Under the pieces are notes generated by a model. That model made no database searches. It was given only the letters and a program-made list of their open reading frames with translations, and had not been told where the DNA came from. 64,000 nt of DNA from WTJY01 sp045105475. Lineage in GTDB: Bacteria; Chloroflexota; Anaerolineae; Promineifilales; Promineifilaceae. The translations under genes were made by a program, and so were the position numbers. Within the stretch, counting starts at the first letter, position 1, and each line of letters begins with the position of its first letter. Location of the stretch: the NCBI GenBank assembly GCA_045105475.1, contig JBGCDP010000035.1:39482-103481 (forward strand), in the 5' to 3' direction. Positions 52,809 through 62,554 of this stretch are shown in pieces.

Positions 52809-54413
52809 ATGAACCAAACTAAACAAAAAACTATCAAACTGATCTCCACAGTTACCCTTTTTCTTCTCCTGATATTAATCAGTGGTGGATCGATGATGCT
52901 GGAGGCTGCCGAAGATAAATACGAAATTGAATATGAGATTGATCGGTCCGCAGTGCCCAATCTGCCACTGAATGACATTACACTCAATGTTGCAGTAGGA
53001 GAGGCAAACGCGATATCGGCCGTTGATGAAAACGGGGAAGATCTTCTCACACTCTATAATGAAAAAACCGGTGTGGTCTCAATCACCACAGCTGGGGATT
53101 TGATCAAGCTTTCATTTTTTACAGAGACGGCCGGGAATCCGCTGATTGGTAGCTATGTTCCAGCTACCCTAAAAAATGACTTTCAATGGGCATGGTCACA
53201 TGGCATTGATGACAATGAGAATCTAGAGGGATCTATTCGCCAACTTCAAGAGCGAGACTGGACTGGTACATTATTTTTAATTGGCGAGCTTATAGAAGAA
53301 GCGACGACTAATCCCGAATTCATCACTGCGACTCGGGCACAAGAGCTACTAGCTGAAGGCTGGAGCATCGGAAATCATTCGTATGATTATTTAGATTGTG
53401 AAGCTCGCCCTGGGACTTATGAACAGAATATTCTAGATGGCCAGCAGGTTCTTGATGAATTGGTCGCTACCTCAGAAACCCCTGAACATATTATCCTTTC
53501 CTTTGCCGCACCTTGCTTTTTGAATGGGTTTCACCCTGCGATGCTAAGCCTGAGAGATTCTGGGACTGTGTCATTGCGAATCAATGAATCAGGGGATAAT
53601 TCTCCTGTTCTATTAGACTCTGGTAGCTTCGATCAACAAATTGAAGGTCGGCAGATTGCCACTTTTGATTTTGATTCTCCGCTGGGGCGCAAAGGGACAA
53701 TTGATCAAGGCACCCTGCAAGATACGATCAGAGATGTTGACTGGGTTGCGCGGAACTCGAATGAAACCCAACATCTCTGGTATAACTCATTAAGCCATGG
53801 TGAAAGAGAAGACAATGAAGGTGTCGAATCACGGCTAGGCGGCCTTGTTGAATATATTTATCGAAATTATGGGCCTATAGGCACAAACGAGGTATGGGTT
53901 GCCCCTTCAGATCATATTATTAGCTATATAATAATCCGCGATTTAGCTAAATTTGATGTGGTAAGCGTGTCGAGAAACTCAGAACTTTTAGATAAAACCA
54001 TCATACGTCAGGTTGAGCCAAACAGCGCTGGAAATCTAGAATCATCAGGATTCTTGCCTACTCGTATTCGGCCGGTAGACACTCCAATTCCAATTGTGGT
54101 TGAGATTGCTAAAGCGAGTACGCTTGTGCCGACTGTCCCCCCTACAATTGCGTCTGCTGCGATATCTACTCCAACGCCAGATCCCGCTTCCTCTGAGCCA
54201 ACTTTAGTTGCAGAGCTTCCTGAATCTGACTCAGGCGGCAACAATCTTGGTGATCCACCTGCTTCGGATAGCCAAACAAGTTCGGCCGATGATATGGCAA
54301 ATATCGCTGTATGGTCGGTAATGGTCGTTGCGGCTCTGATTAGTCTGACGTTATTTGTGCTACTTACGATTTTCGCTTTACGCTTTTGGCGCACCCGAAA
54401 CAGACGCTCTTAA
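52809..54413 (+). CDS. Membrane-anchored polysaccharide-deacetylase-like protein, paralogue of the 46.5-48.7 kb gene
   Basis: 534 residues. Signal segment about 9-30, then the same start as its paralogue (YEIEYEIDRSAVPNL), a NodB-like domain with Asp134-Asp135 in WAWSHGIDDN, and motif 2 GNHSYDY with only His190. A linker rich in Pro, Thr and Ser (about 420-490) leads to a C-terminal membrane helix with a basic tail (RFWRTRNRRS), so the protein is anchored where its paralogue is released. The metal site lacks the second His in both. It diverges from the phasin gene, with 205 bases between the two. Function unknown. Confidence 0.8.
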   Translation: MNQTKQKTIKLISTVTLFLLLILISGGSMMLEAAEDKYEIEYEIDRSAVPNLPLNDITLNVAVGEANAISAVDENGEDLLTLYNEKTGVVSITTAGDLIKLSFFTETAGNPLIGSYVPATLKNDFQWAWSHGIDDNENLEGSIRQLQERDWTGTLFLIGELIEEATTNPEFITATRAQELLAEGWSIGNHSYDYLDCEARPGTYEQNILDGQQVLDELVATSETPEHIILSFAAPCFLNGFHPAMLSLRDSGTVSLRINESGDNSPVLLDSGSFDQQIEGRQIATFDFDSPLGRKGTIDQGTLQDTIRDVDWVARNSNETQHLWYNSLSHGEREDNEGVESRLGGLVEYIYRNYGPIGTNEVWVAPSDHIISYIIIRDLAKFDVVSVSRNSELLDKTIIRQVEPNSAGNLESSGFLPTRIRPVDTPIPIVVEIAKASTLVPTVPPTIASAAISTPTPDPASSEPTLVAELPESDSGGNNLGDPPASDSQTSSADDMANIAVWSVMVVAALISLTLFVLLTIFALRFWRTRNRRS

Positions 54414-54423
54414 ATGCGTTTGT

Positions 54424-55347
54424 TTACTTTTGCAGAATTTTCCGAATCATTTCAACATCGACATTGATCTGATTTTTTAACTCTTCTAGGCCAGAAAATC
54501 GTTTTTCGCCGCGAATTCGCTCTACAAATTCTAAGGTTAGCTCTTGCCCATATAAATCGCCTGTAAAGTCGATAAGGTGCGCTTCGATGCGGACGCTCTG
54601 TCCATCAACCGTCGGCCGTACACCAACGTTTGTGGCGCTAATGCGGCGACTCCCATCAGGCAAAATGACCCATGTGGCATAAACACCGTTTGCAGGAATC
54701 ACTTTCTCTTCCCACACATCAAGATTTGCAGTCGGAAAACCGATTGTACGCCCACGTTGATCCCCCACAATGACTTCGCCACTTAGGCTGTAGTTGCGCC
54801 CTAGGCAAGCTGCAACATCTTCAATGTTACCCGCATCAAGGCTTTGCCGAATTCGGCTGCTGCTGACTGAATTACCTGCGGCCGTAAATTTGTCGCCATA
54901 TTCAACGACTTTAAATGGTGTCACAGTTGTTAAGCTTCTAAGATATTCGGCGGTGCCTTCTTTTTCGTAGCCAAAGCCAAAATCTCCGCTCCAAATTTCA
55001 ACCATGCCTAAATGCTTTTGCATCAGCTCAACATACTCGGCTGCGCGGATATTGCGAGTCGTATCATTGAAGGGGGTAGTGATAATTAGATCGATATCAC
55101 AATCTCCAACAAGTTCAGCGCGCTCATCAACCGTTGTTAAATACTGTCGGCCGAAGCGTTGTAGCAAGACAGCGCGTGGATGGGGAAAAAATGTAAGGGC
55201 TGCGGTGCGCAATCCTTTAGATCGAGCATGCTCCGCCATCGTTTTTAAAAGAGCTTGATGGCCTAGATGGACACCATCAAACATGCCCAATGCCACCGCT
55301 GTGGGTTGAGGGTCATTTAGCTCATTGAGTCTAAGAAAATGTTGCAT
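54424..55347 (-). CDS. ribF: Bifunctional riboflavin kinase/FAD synthetase
   Basis: 307 residues. The adenylyltransferase half has GMFDGVHLGHQALL with the HxGH-type motif; the kinase half has GDQRGRTIGFPTANLDV and NVGVRPTVDGQSVRIEAHL. The enzyme converts riboflavin to FMN and then FAD. It is the last gene of the nusA operon, 92 bases after truB, a common bacterial arrangement. Confidence 0.95.
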   Translation of the reverse strand: MQHFLRLNELNDPQPTAVALGMFDGVHLGHQALLKTMAEHARSKGLRTAALTFFPHPRAVLLQRFGRQYLTTVDERAELVGDCDIDLIITTPFNDTTRNIRAAEYVELMQKHLGMVEIWSGDFGFGYEKEGTAEYLRSLTTVTPFKVVEYGDKFTAAGNSVSSSRIRQSLDAGNIEDVAACLGRNYSLSGEVIVGDQRGRTIGFPTANLDVWEEKVIPANGVYATWVILPDGSRRISATNVGVRPTVDGQSVRIEAHLIDFTGDLYGQELTLEFVERIRGEKRFSGLEELKNQINVDVEMIRKILQK

Positions 55348-55439
55348 ATAAAAATTATAGCCTACAAAGGTTGGGTTTGAGATTGGTGATTATAGCCAAA
55401 AACGCAGCTAATCTATTGAAAAACGCACTATCAAACAGA

Positions 55440-56309
55440 CTAAGCCTGAAACATCTTTTTCGCTTTCCAAAAATCCCCATGCGCAGTTACAAGTCCGATA
55501 AATCGGCCGGATGGGTTATATGTTTGCATCAACGTCCCGTTTTCATACTCGTTGTCACGTGCCACGAGTTTACCGTTCAAAAGGTTAATCTCATTTTCAA
55601 AACTAACATCCAATTTAGGTAGATGGCTGACCGCTAGTTCAGGTCGTTGTAAATGCAAGTTAATATTTTCAGCAGTTAGGGAGTCAAGTGGTACGGCTGT
55701 GTCTAGTCCAAATTCTCCAACTTGTTCACGCCGTAGGCTCGACAGATGCCCGCCACACCCCAGCAGTTCGCCCAAATCATAAGCGATGGAGCGGATATAG
55801 GTGCCTGCGCTACATTGAATGCGCAAAGTGATTTCGGGGGACTCAACTTTAAGTAAATCAAGCTGATAAATGGTGACGGGGCGAGGAGGACGATCAACCG
55901 TTTTACCTTCACGGGCCAATTCATAGAGCTTTTTGCCATCTTTTTTTATGGCAGACACCATAGGAGGGATTTGCAAAATATCTCCCCTGAACTGTTCAAG
56001 CAATGATTCAATGATGTCAGCCGTTAGTTCCGGGACTTCTTTTTCTGAGAGGATTTTTCCGTCAGCATCATAGCTATCGGTTGTTTGCCCTAAGCGAACC
56101 GTTCCGAAGTAGGTTTTGGGTCGACCGACGAGGTATTCAACCAAACGGGTAGCACGCCCTAAGCAGACCACGAGTACACCGGTTGCCATCGGGTCAAGCG
56201 TGCCACTGTGACCGACACGGCGCATTCCCGCGGCGCGCCGCACGCGAGCAACAACATCGTGCGAGGTCATTCCGGCCGGTTTATCGATGTTTAAAATACC
56301 TTCTAACAT
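55440..56309 (-). CDS. truB: tRNA pseudouridine-55 synthase
   Basis: 289 residues. LNIDKPAGMTSHDVVARVR and the catalytic GHSGTLDPMATGVLVV (Asp as nucleophile), then KTYFGTVRLGQTTDSYD and CSAGTYIRSIAYDLG identify TruB, which forms pseudouridine at position 55 in the T-loop. The C-terminal PUA-like part is short. It starts eight bases after the nrnA stop. Confidence 0.95.
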   Translation of the reverse strand: MLEGILNIDKPAGMTSHDVVARVRRAAGMRRVGHSGTLDPMATGVLVVCLGRATRLVEYLVGRPKTYFGTVRLGQTTDSYDADGKILSEKEVPELTADIIESLLEQFRGDILQIPPMVSAIKKDGKKLYELAREGKTVDRPPRPVTIYQLDLLKVESPEITLRIQCSAGTYIRSIAYDLGELLGCGGHLSSLRREQVGEFGLDTAVPLDSLTAENINLHLQRPELAVSHLPKLDVSFENEINLLNGKLVARDNEYENGTLMQTYNPSGRFIGLVTAHGDFWKAKKMFQA

Positions 56310-56317
56310 CTAGATAG

Positions 56318-57304
56318 TTAATTTTTGAGGTCTAATTTTTGCTGCGCAATGGTTTCTTTTGCAAGCGTCACAACATTTTGAACCACATCTTCCAATGGGC
56401 CATGCTGCGAACATCCAGACGCGAACCGATGCCCACCACCACCTAATTTGGTTGCCAACGTAGCAACATCCCACGGCGGCCGCGAGCGGAAGCCGATACG
56501 GATCTCCCCATCATCTTTTTCGGTGAACACAGCGCTCATCGCGACCCCATGAATGTCAGATATCATGTTGCCTAAACCATGATTACTGACCGGCTCGTCA
56601 CTAATCGCCTGCTGATCTTTAAGTGAAATAGCGGCCCAAGCGACCCCATCTTCCACTTCCATTTTATTTAGCCCCTTGGACCACATTTTAATGGTGTTGA
56701 GTTCTTGTAGGACCAAGGCTTTGAGCATGATCTCAGCCATGTCAGCTCCGGCCGCAATAAGTTCCCCCGCAATTTTGAGTGTTTTGGCCGTGACACCTGT
56801 CACACGAAAGCCCAACGTGTCGGTAACCATGCCGGTTAAAAGGCTGGTCGCAATCCCTTTATCCAGTGGAACACCCATCATAGGGATGAGGTTTGCCAGT
56901 ATTTCAGCTGTTGACGTCGTATCAGCTACAACCAAATTAACGTGGCCAAAGTCGTTGTTGCTAATATGATGGTCGATGTTGATAACGAGGGGTTCACAAG
57001 TCAAGCGGCTGTAAACATATCCCATGCGCTGTTCATCACCACAATCAACCGCAATGAGCAGGTCGTAGATTTTTTTGCGGTCTACGCGTCTGCGTACATC
57101 CTTAGCTAGGGGTAAATATTCAAACTTACGCAAAATGCCATCGTCACAGATCATGTCGAACTGTTTGCCCATCGCATGCAGCATCTGCCCAACGGCCGTT
57201 AATGACCCCAGTGCATCGCCATCTGGCCCTATATGGGTGGTGACAAGGATTTCAGAGGCTTGTTCAATTTCCGCTTTAATTTTTTGTACGATTGTGCTAT
57301 CCAA
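56318..57304 (-). CDS. nrnA: DHH-family phosphoesterase (NrnA-like)
   Basis: 328 residues. DHH motifs: HIGPDGDALGS, AVDCGD, IDHHISNNDFG, VTDTLGFR and the DHHA1 motif GGGGHRFASGCS. Family members degrade very short RNA (nanoRNA) or pAp and c-di-AMP products. It stands between rbfA and truB, a common bacterial placement of nrnA. NrnA is the best fit; the exact substrate preference is not tested. Confidence 0.9.
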   Translation of the reverse strand: MDSTIVQKIKAEIEQASEILVTTHIGPDGDALGSLTAVGQMLHAMGKQFDMICDDGILRKFEYLPLAKDVRRRVDRKKIYDLLIAVDCGDEQRMGYVYSRLTCEPLVINIDHHISNNDFGHVNLVVADTTSTAEILANLIPMMGVPLDKGIATSLLTGMVTDTLGFRVTGVTAKTLKIAGELIAAGADMAEIMLKALVLQELNTIKMWSKGLNKMEVEDGVAWAAISLKDQQAISDEPVSNHGLGNMISDIHGVAMSAVFTEKDDGEIRIGFRSRPPWDVATLATKLGGGGHRFASGCSQHGPLEDVVQNVVTLAKETIAQQKLDLKN

Positions 57305-57347
57305 TTCAAACTCCTGTTTTGCATAGGCGCACCAATTGATGTGTAGG

Positions 57348-57779
57348 TTATTCTGTATCGTTATTGGTGTCAGGTTTAGGTATTTCTGTTAATGGGTCTG
57401 GTGTGGTTTCTGTCGGAATTTCAGCCGGGGGTGGGGCTGGAATTTCTAGGCTGTTAAGCAAGTCTTCAACTTCTAGAACTTGCTGGAGTGAATGGTCCCA
57501 ATGGAAATGGATTTGGGGAACCTTCCGAAGCTTTAGACGCCGTCCTAGTTCTCTGCGGATGAAAGAATGTGCACTGGTAAGCCCTTCTAGAACTTCAGCC
57601 TGACGTGACTCATCCCCTAAAGCGTTGACCTTTACGTCAGTATGCTGTAATTCTCGATCAATGTTTACATCGGTTACAGTTGTCCCTTGTACACGTGGAT
57701 CATTAATCTCAAAAAGTATCAGCTCGCTAATCGCCACACGAATCTGCTCTGCAACCCGCTGTTGTTTGATTTTTCCCAT
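57348..57779 (-). CDS. rbfA: Ribosome-binding factor A
   Basis: 143 residues. RVAEQIRVAISELILFEINDPRV and the KH-like core (TDVNIDRELQHTDVKV...HSFIRRELGRRLKLRKVPQIHFHWD) are typical of RbfA, which helps mature the 30S subunit and 16S rRNA 5' end. A C-terminal tail of about 30 residues rich in Pro, Thr and Asp is extra. It ends 43 bases before nrnA. Confidence 0.95.
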   Translation of the reverse strand: MGKIKQQRVAEQIRVAISELILFEINDPRVQGTTVTDVNIDRELQHTDVKVNALGDESRQAEVLEGLTSAHSFIRRELGRRLKLRKVPQIHFHWDHSLQQVLEVEDLLNSLEIPAPPPAEIPTETTPDPLTEIPKPDTNNDTE

Positions 57780-57863
57780 CTTGATTGACGATCTCAGATT
57801 ATCGATTGACGATTGGATTGATTAAAACAATCCAAAATCGCCAATCATAAATCTAAAATCAAA
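57780..57863. repeat. Repeated words between infB and rbfA
   Basis: GATTGACGAT occurs twice (57783-57792 and 57804-57813), and TTGGATTG (57813-57820) pairs with CAATCCAA (57828-57835). A related GATTGGTGATT word lies in the ribF-truB gap (about 55381). Perhaps a small dispersed intergenic repeat; no function seen. Confidence 0.4.
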
Positions 57864-59633
57864 CTACGGTTGAACCTGTCTCGTGATATAAAACTCGATG
57901 AGGTCGTTTTCTTGATAGTCTTCGAAATCACCGACTTTGACACCGAACTCAAATCCTTCGCGAATTTCGCGCACGTCATTTTGAATGTGGCGCAGACTTG
58001 AAATCTTGTCATCGTGAAGCAGCTTTTTGTCACGGATGACTCGGCCGTTGGCGTTCCTTCGACCTTCACCCGTCCGCATAAAGCAACCGGCGATGTTTCC
58101 AATTTTCCGAATCGGGAAGACGGCGCGGACTTCTGCACGACCGATGATGACTTGCTCGAATCTCGGAGCCATCAAGCCCCGCATCGCTTTTTCGATATCT
58201 TCTAGCAAGTGATAGATGATCGTGTAATTGCGAATTTCGACACCATCACTGACAGCGGCCACTTTTGCAGCCGAATCGGTTGAGGTATTGAAGCCAAGAA
58301 TGACGGCTTCCGACGCGGAGGCGAGCATCACATCACTTTCTGTCACAGTACCGGTGTCGGCACGCAGAATTTCAAGCTCGACTTCTTCATTTTCGAGTTT
58401 GTTAAGCGATGTCACAATCGGTTCAAGCGATCCTTGAACATCAGCTTTCACAATCAGGCGTAGTGGTTTTTGATCTTCCGACTGTAAGCTAGCAAAAAAG
58501 GCATCTAAGCTTGAACGCGTTGATTTTGCACCTGCATTCACTGTGTTTTGTTCATTCACAATTTTGCGAGCAACCTTTTCACTTTCAACAGTTTGGAATT
58601 GATCTCCGGGTGAGGGTGTACCGTTCAAGCCAGAAACTTGTATCGGCATTGAAGGTCCCGCCTGCTTGATGCGTTTGCCCGTATGGTCAAACATCGCCTT
58701 GATCCGGCCGTAATGCTCATTGATTAAAAGCGTGTCACCTACTTTGAGCGTACCGTTTTGTACAAGCAATGTTGCCGTAACACCTTTGCCACGCTCTGTT
58801 TTAGATTCGATAACGGTGCCAGAAGGAGCTGCTTCCGGGTTGGCCTGTGGGTTCAACTCTTCGGCCGTCAACAAAATCGCTTCCATCAAGTCATCGATGC
58901 CGATTTTTTCTTTGGCTGACACTTCAACCACCAGCGTATCGCCGTCCCAGTCATCAGGTGTTAGCCCAACTTCTGCAAGCTGTTGTTTCGCACGATCCGG
59001 CTGAGCGGTAGGAAGATCGATTTTGTTTAACGCAACAATAATCGGAACTTTCGCTGCTTTTGCATGGTCAATCGCCTCACGCGTTTGTGGCATCAAGCCG
59101 TCATCAGCTGCTACTACCAAGATGGCAATGTCAGTTGAACGCGCACCACGTGCCCGCATTTGTGTAAATGCAGCATGGCCCGGAGTGTCTAAAAAGGTAA
59201 TTGTGTTGTCTTCGTATTTGGTCTGGTAGGCACCAATGTGTTGAGTAATGCCACCATGTTCTCCATCAGCCACATTCGCTTGGCGGAAAACATCTAGCAA
59301 TGAGGTTTTTCCATGATCAACATGTCCCAACATGGTAATCACAGGTGGGCGACCCACAAGGTCTCGCTTTCTTTCTGATGCGAGAATCTTGCGCCATTCC
59401 GGCCGGTCGCTCCCATCATCCTCTTCAACCTCTTCTTCAAATTCAACGGGATCAAATCCCATTTCTTCAGCAACAATTGATGCTGTGTCAAAATCAATTT
59501 CTTGATTGATGTTGACCATGATGCCGCTGCCCATCAACTCTTTAATGATATTGATCGGGCTGACATCCATCAAAGTTGCCAAGTCACGCACTGTAATGAA
59601 ATCAGGGATTTCGATTATGGTTTTTTCTGCCAT
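57864..59633 (-). CDS. infB: Translation initiation factor IF-2
   Basis: 589 residues, short for IF-2 because the long variable N-terminus is missing; it begins with the IF2N domain (FITVRDLATLMDVSPINIIKELM). The G domain is complete: G1 GHVDHGKTS, G3 DTPGHAAF, G4 NKIDLP. Domains II-IV follow to the end. It brings fMet-tRNA to the 30S subunit. It follows ylxR in the nusA operon. Confidence 0.97.
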   Translation of the reverse strand: MAEKTIIEIPDFITVRDLATLMDVSPINIIKELMGSGIMVNINQEIDFDTASIVAEEMGFDPVEFEEEVEEDDGSDRPEWRKILASERKRDLVGRPPVITMLGHVDHGKTSLLDVFRQANVADGEHGGITQHIGAYQTKYEDNTITFLDTPGHAAFTQMRARGARSTDIAILVVAADDGLMPQTREAIDHAKAAKVPIIVALNKIDLPTAQPDRAKQQLAEVGLTPDDWDGDTLVVEVSAKEKIGIDDLMEAILLTAEELNPQANPEAAPSGTVIESKTERGKGVTATLLVQNGTLKVGDTLLINEHYGRIKAMFDHTGKRIKQAGPSMPIQVSGLNGTPSPGDQFQTVESEKVARKIVNEQNTVNAGAKSTRSSLDAFFASLQSEDQKPLRLIVKADVQGSLEPIVTSLNKLENEEVELEILRADTGTVTESDVMLASASEAVILGFNTSTDSAAKVAAVSDGVEIRNYTIIYHLLEDIEKAMRGLMAPRFEQVIIGRAEVRAVFPIRKIGNIAGCFMRTGEGRRNANGRVIRDKKLLHDDKISSLRHIQNDVREIREGFEFGVKVGDFEDYQENDLIEFYITRQVQP

Positions 59634-59802
59634 TCACTCCTCAATAAACTGCGGGTTACTATACAAACGACTCTAGTTACAGAGACATTCGCATCCCAAC
59701 AGTTTTTGAAATCTTGAGCCGTGCATGCGTGAAGAGGTGATATCAGATGATAAGTAATCTTCTACATACAGGGCTCCGGAAATATTCGGGTTATCGACCG
59801 AT

Positions 59803-60120
59803 TCATGCGGTTGAGCCCATATCGTTTCGTAAATCCTCAAATCGGCTTTTGAGACTAACTCGGTCTTCCGATTTAATGGGGGTGCGTAATGCACCATTTA
59901 ATATGCTGGTTTCTACTACTTTGTCCCAGCAGACCGTCTTTGTACACACATATGCACCACGGCCGGTTTTCTTCCCTGTTAAGTCAATGGTAATGCCTTC
60001 TTCAGGGTTATTTACAATTCTGAGCAGATCTCGCTTGTCCATTTTGTCTTTGCAAACGACACAAGTTCGCTGCGGGACATGTTTTTGACGGCGAGGCTGC
60101 TTCTTTTTAACTGATGCCAT
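59803..60120 (-). CDS. ylxR: YlxR/RnpM family RNA-binding protein
   Basis: 105 residues. The family motif PQRTCVVCKDKMDKRDLLRIV and the phrase GKKTGRGAYVC are present. YlxR proteins bind RNA and modulate RNase P in Bacillus. Its place between nusA and infB is conserved in bacteria. The gene for ylxQ, often next, is missing; the 169 bases to infB hold no other gene. Confidence 0.93.
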   Translation of the reverse strand: MASVKKKQPRRQKHVPQRTCVVCKDKMDKRDLLRIVNNPEEGITIDLTGKKTGRGAYVCTKTVCWDKVVETSILNGALRTPIKSEDRVSLKSRFEDLRNDMGSTA

Positions 60121-60144
60121 TGTTGGTATTCAGCAAGCTGTGCT

Positions 60145-60174
60145 TTCACCGCTCAATTTGTTGAGCGGTGAAAC
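60145..60174. promoter_or_regulatory. Hairpin between nusA and ylxR
   Basis: Perfect 13-bp stem (60145-60157 with 60162-60174) with a TTTG loop, in the 70-base gap after the nusA stop. There is no T-run, so it is more likely an RNA processing or stability element than a terminator. Confidence 0.55.
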
Positions 60175-60190
60175 GCATTTAGCCTTAGAC

Positions 60191-62398
60191 TTATACGTCG
60201 TCTGGATCAACCCAATCGTCTTGGCGTTGTCCTTTACGTTTACGGCGGGCAACGACACGACCGGCATCTTCATCAAAGATAAGTTCACGAGATTTCTTCG
60301 TGTTTTTCTTCGCTTCTTCTTTTGCTGCTTCTTCAGCGCGAAGTTCACCACGAGTTTTACGGGCAACAACCACTTTCTTCTTACGTGGTTTAACCTTTTT
60401 CTCTTCTTTTGCTTTGAATGGAACGATAGGTTCTAAAGGAATAATCGGTTCGAGGCCGACAAGTGGTTTTTCGCCGTCTTCAGCAACAACCGTCTTTTCT
60501 GGTTCCGCAGTTGCTGTCGGTTCAACCGGTGCAGCTACTTCTTCCTCAACCTCTATAACCTCTTCTTCTTCAATTTTCGCTTCGACGACTTCAGCTTCAG
60601 GCGCTTCAGTAACTGCTTCTTCTTCCTCTTCAACTGCGTCTTCAGCAGTTTCTTCAGTTTCTGTTGCCGGTTCAGCTAAGAATGCTTCAGCAATTTCGGC
60701 CGCGACTTCTTCGTCAACCGGAACTTCATCTGCTGTTTCTAACTCGTCTGAAGCAATTTCCGCGACAGCTTCAACTGCTTCTGGCTCAGCAACAACAGCT
60801 GGTGCTTCTTCTACTACAGCTACAGGCTCTGCAGCGACTGGAGCTGCTGCCTTAGCTTCTTCTGCGGCCGCTCTTGCTTCTGCAATCGATAGCTTAACAT
60901 CGTCGCGGTCCATGTATTCTTTTGTTTTCTTGCGGAAGTCTTCGAGTGCCTTATCGCCAAACCCGTCCATTGCCAACAGGGTCTCTTCACCCATGTGCAT
61001 TTGGAAGAGGGCGTCTCCTACCGTTGACTTACCAGCTTCTAGCAAGATGGCATGGTAGCGGTGGATAAGATCAAGCTCTTCAAGATCATGCTCAAACGCG
61101 ATCGCGGGAATCCGTTTGCGGACCTCCGCCCGGTCTTTGCGAATCTCATCATGTTTAGCGGCACGGATCGCAATAATGCGACCTTCGACACCGGTGACAA
61201 GCTTCTCAAGCGTTTTATAGTCTTCGTTTGTGATCGGCCGGTTGCCCCGACGTTTTTCGATCACAACATTTGCCAGAGTATGTAACTCTGTGTCCGCCAC
61301 AATGGCTGGGTCTGCATCTGGATGATCCAAAGATTTTAGTGAATCGGATGCTGACTCAGTTAGCGATTTAATATCGATACGCCAGCCGGTAAGCTTAGCT
61401 GCCAAACGCGCATTTTGCCCTTCACGACCAATGGCTAATGAAAGCTGGTCATCTGGCACAATAACGACGGCCGTTTTCCCTTGGTCAGGATGTTCTTCTA
61501 AGTAGACACCTGAAACACGGGCTGGGCTGAGCGCTTTGGCGATAAAGTTTTGTTGATTTGGATCCCACTCGATGACATCAATTTTCTCATCGCTGAGTTC
61601 GCGCACGATACTTTGGATACGCACACCACGCATACCAACACATGCACCTACAGGATCAACCCCAGGTTGAAGGGCAACAACGGCTACTTTCGAGCGTTGG
61701 CCCGCTTCACGGGCGATACTTTTAATGTCAACTTGTCCATTATAGATTTCTGGAACTTCAAGCTCTAGTAAGCGACGAAGCAAGTTGCGGTGACTACGGC
61801 TAACAATAATGCTAGGGCCGCGATTGGTTCGGCGGACTTCGAGTACATAAACCCGAATTTTGTCATGAGCCCGATACCGTTCGCTTTTTACCTGTTGGCT
61901 AGCTGGGAGCGTTGCTTCCGTCCGGCCGAGGCCGATGGTAATGCTGGTTCCGCTGGTGCTCTGAACCGTACCGTTGACGATCTCGCCATCACGTTCAGCA
62001 AAGTCATCAAATAGTTGATCACGTTCAGCTTCACGCACCCGCTGGAGGATAACTTGCTTGGCGGTTTGGGCCGCAATACGGCCGAAGTTGCGTGGCGTGC
62101 TTATCGCCATCACTAAATCGCCATATTTTGCATCGGTTAAACCTTGTGCATGGGCATCTTCTAATAGAATTTCCGTTTTTGGTTCGAAAATGCTATCGAC
62201 TACCTCTTTTTCTGCGTAGATGGTTGGGTCTCCGGTGACAGAGTCAATTTCTACAGTGACGCCCTGCATGCTGCTAACAGCAGCATTACGTCGATAGGCA
62301 GACACAAGCGCCGTTTTTAACGCTTCAATTACAGTATCTTGTGGAAGACCACGTTCCTGGCAGATTTCGTTGAATGCCAAAAGGAATTCACTTTTCAT
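60191..62398 (-). CDS. nusA: Transcription termination/antitermination factor NusA with long acidic tail
   Basis: 735 residues, about 330 more than the core. The core is N-terminal domain (FLLAFNEICQERGLPQDTVIEALKTALVSAYRR), S1 domain (about 130-200), KH domains (VGACVGMRGVRIQSIV; SLAIGREGQNARLAAKLTGW) and a helical segment. From about residue 490 an Ala/Glu/Val low-complexity acidic tail runs to about 640, followed by a basic region (KKVKPRKKKVVVARKTRGE) ending near RRKRKGQRQDDW. The basic end looks like an IF-2 N-terminal region, which this IF-2 lacks. NusA binds RNA polymerase and nascent RNA. It is first in the operon; rimP is not upstream. Confidence 0.95.
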   Translation of the reverse strand: MKSEFLLAFNEICQERGLPQDTVIEALKTALVSAYRRNAAVSSMQGVTVEIDSVTGDPTIYAEKEVVDSIFEPKTEILLEDAHAQGLTDAKYGDLVMAISTPRNFGRIAAQTAKQVILQRVREAERDQLFDDFAERDGEIVNGTVQSTSGTSITIGLGRTEATLPASQQVKSERYRAHDKIRVYVLEVRRTNRGPSIIVSRSHRNLLRRLLELEVPEIYNGQVDIKSIAREAGQRSKVAVVALQPGVDPVGACVGMRGVRIQSIVRELSDEKIDVIEWDPNQQNFIAKALSPARVSGVYLEEHPDQGKTAVVIVPDDQLSLAIGREGQNARLAAKLTGWRIDIKSLTESASDSLKSLDHPDADPAIVADTELHTLANVVIEKRRGNRPITNEDYKTLEKLVTGVEGRIIAIRAAKHDEIRKDRAEVRKRIPAIAFEHDLEELDLIHRYHAILLEAGKSTVGDALFQMHMGEETLLAMDGFGDKALEDFRKKTKEYMDRDDVKLSIAEARAAAEEAKAAAPVAAEPVAVVEEAPAVVAEPEAVEAVAEIASDELETADEVPVDEEVAAEIAEAFLAEPATETEETAEDAVEEEEEAVTEAPEAEVVEAKIEEEEVIEVEEEVAAPVEPTATAEPEKTVVAEDGEKPLVGLEPIIPLEPIVPFKAKEEKKVKPRKKKVVVARKTRGELRAEEAAKEEAKKNTKKSRELIFDEDAGRVVARRKRKGQRQDDWVDPDDV

Positions 62399-62493
62399 TC
62401 TGATCCCTACTATTTTTCAGAGCTGGGGCCGATCTTAATATCAAATTCGATAAGATGGGCCTGATTTCAATTTATTTACAAAAAGGAAAGTTA

Positions 62494-62527
62494 GCTAAAA
62501 AACAAAAAAAGTGGGGGAACCCACTTT
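62494..62527 (-). terminator. Terminator-like hairpin in the nusA leader
   Basis: Read on the minus strand: an eight-pair stem (62527-62520 with 62515-62508), a four-base loop, then TTTTTTTGTTTTTT. No other minus-strand gene lies upstream in the window, so this is inside the nusA leader, starting about 20 bases after the predicted start point. It probably acts as an attenuator. Confidence 0.65.
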
Positions 62528-62554
62528 CGTCATTAGTGTATTCAGCTTTTCAAT

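Noticed and set aside
60300..61058. Long plus-strand frame opposite nusA with a Ser/Ala/Thr-rich translation
   Set aside because: It is the complement of the acidic low-complexity tail of NusA; the monotonous composition follows from that tail and there is no start site or neighbour.
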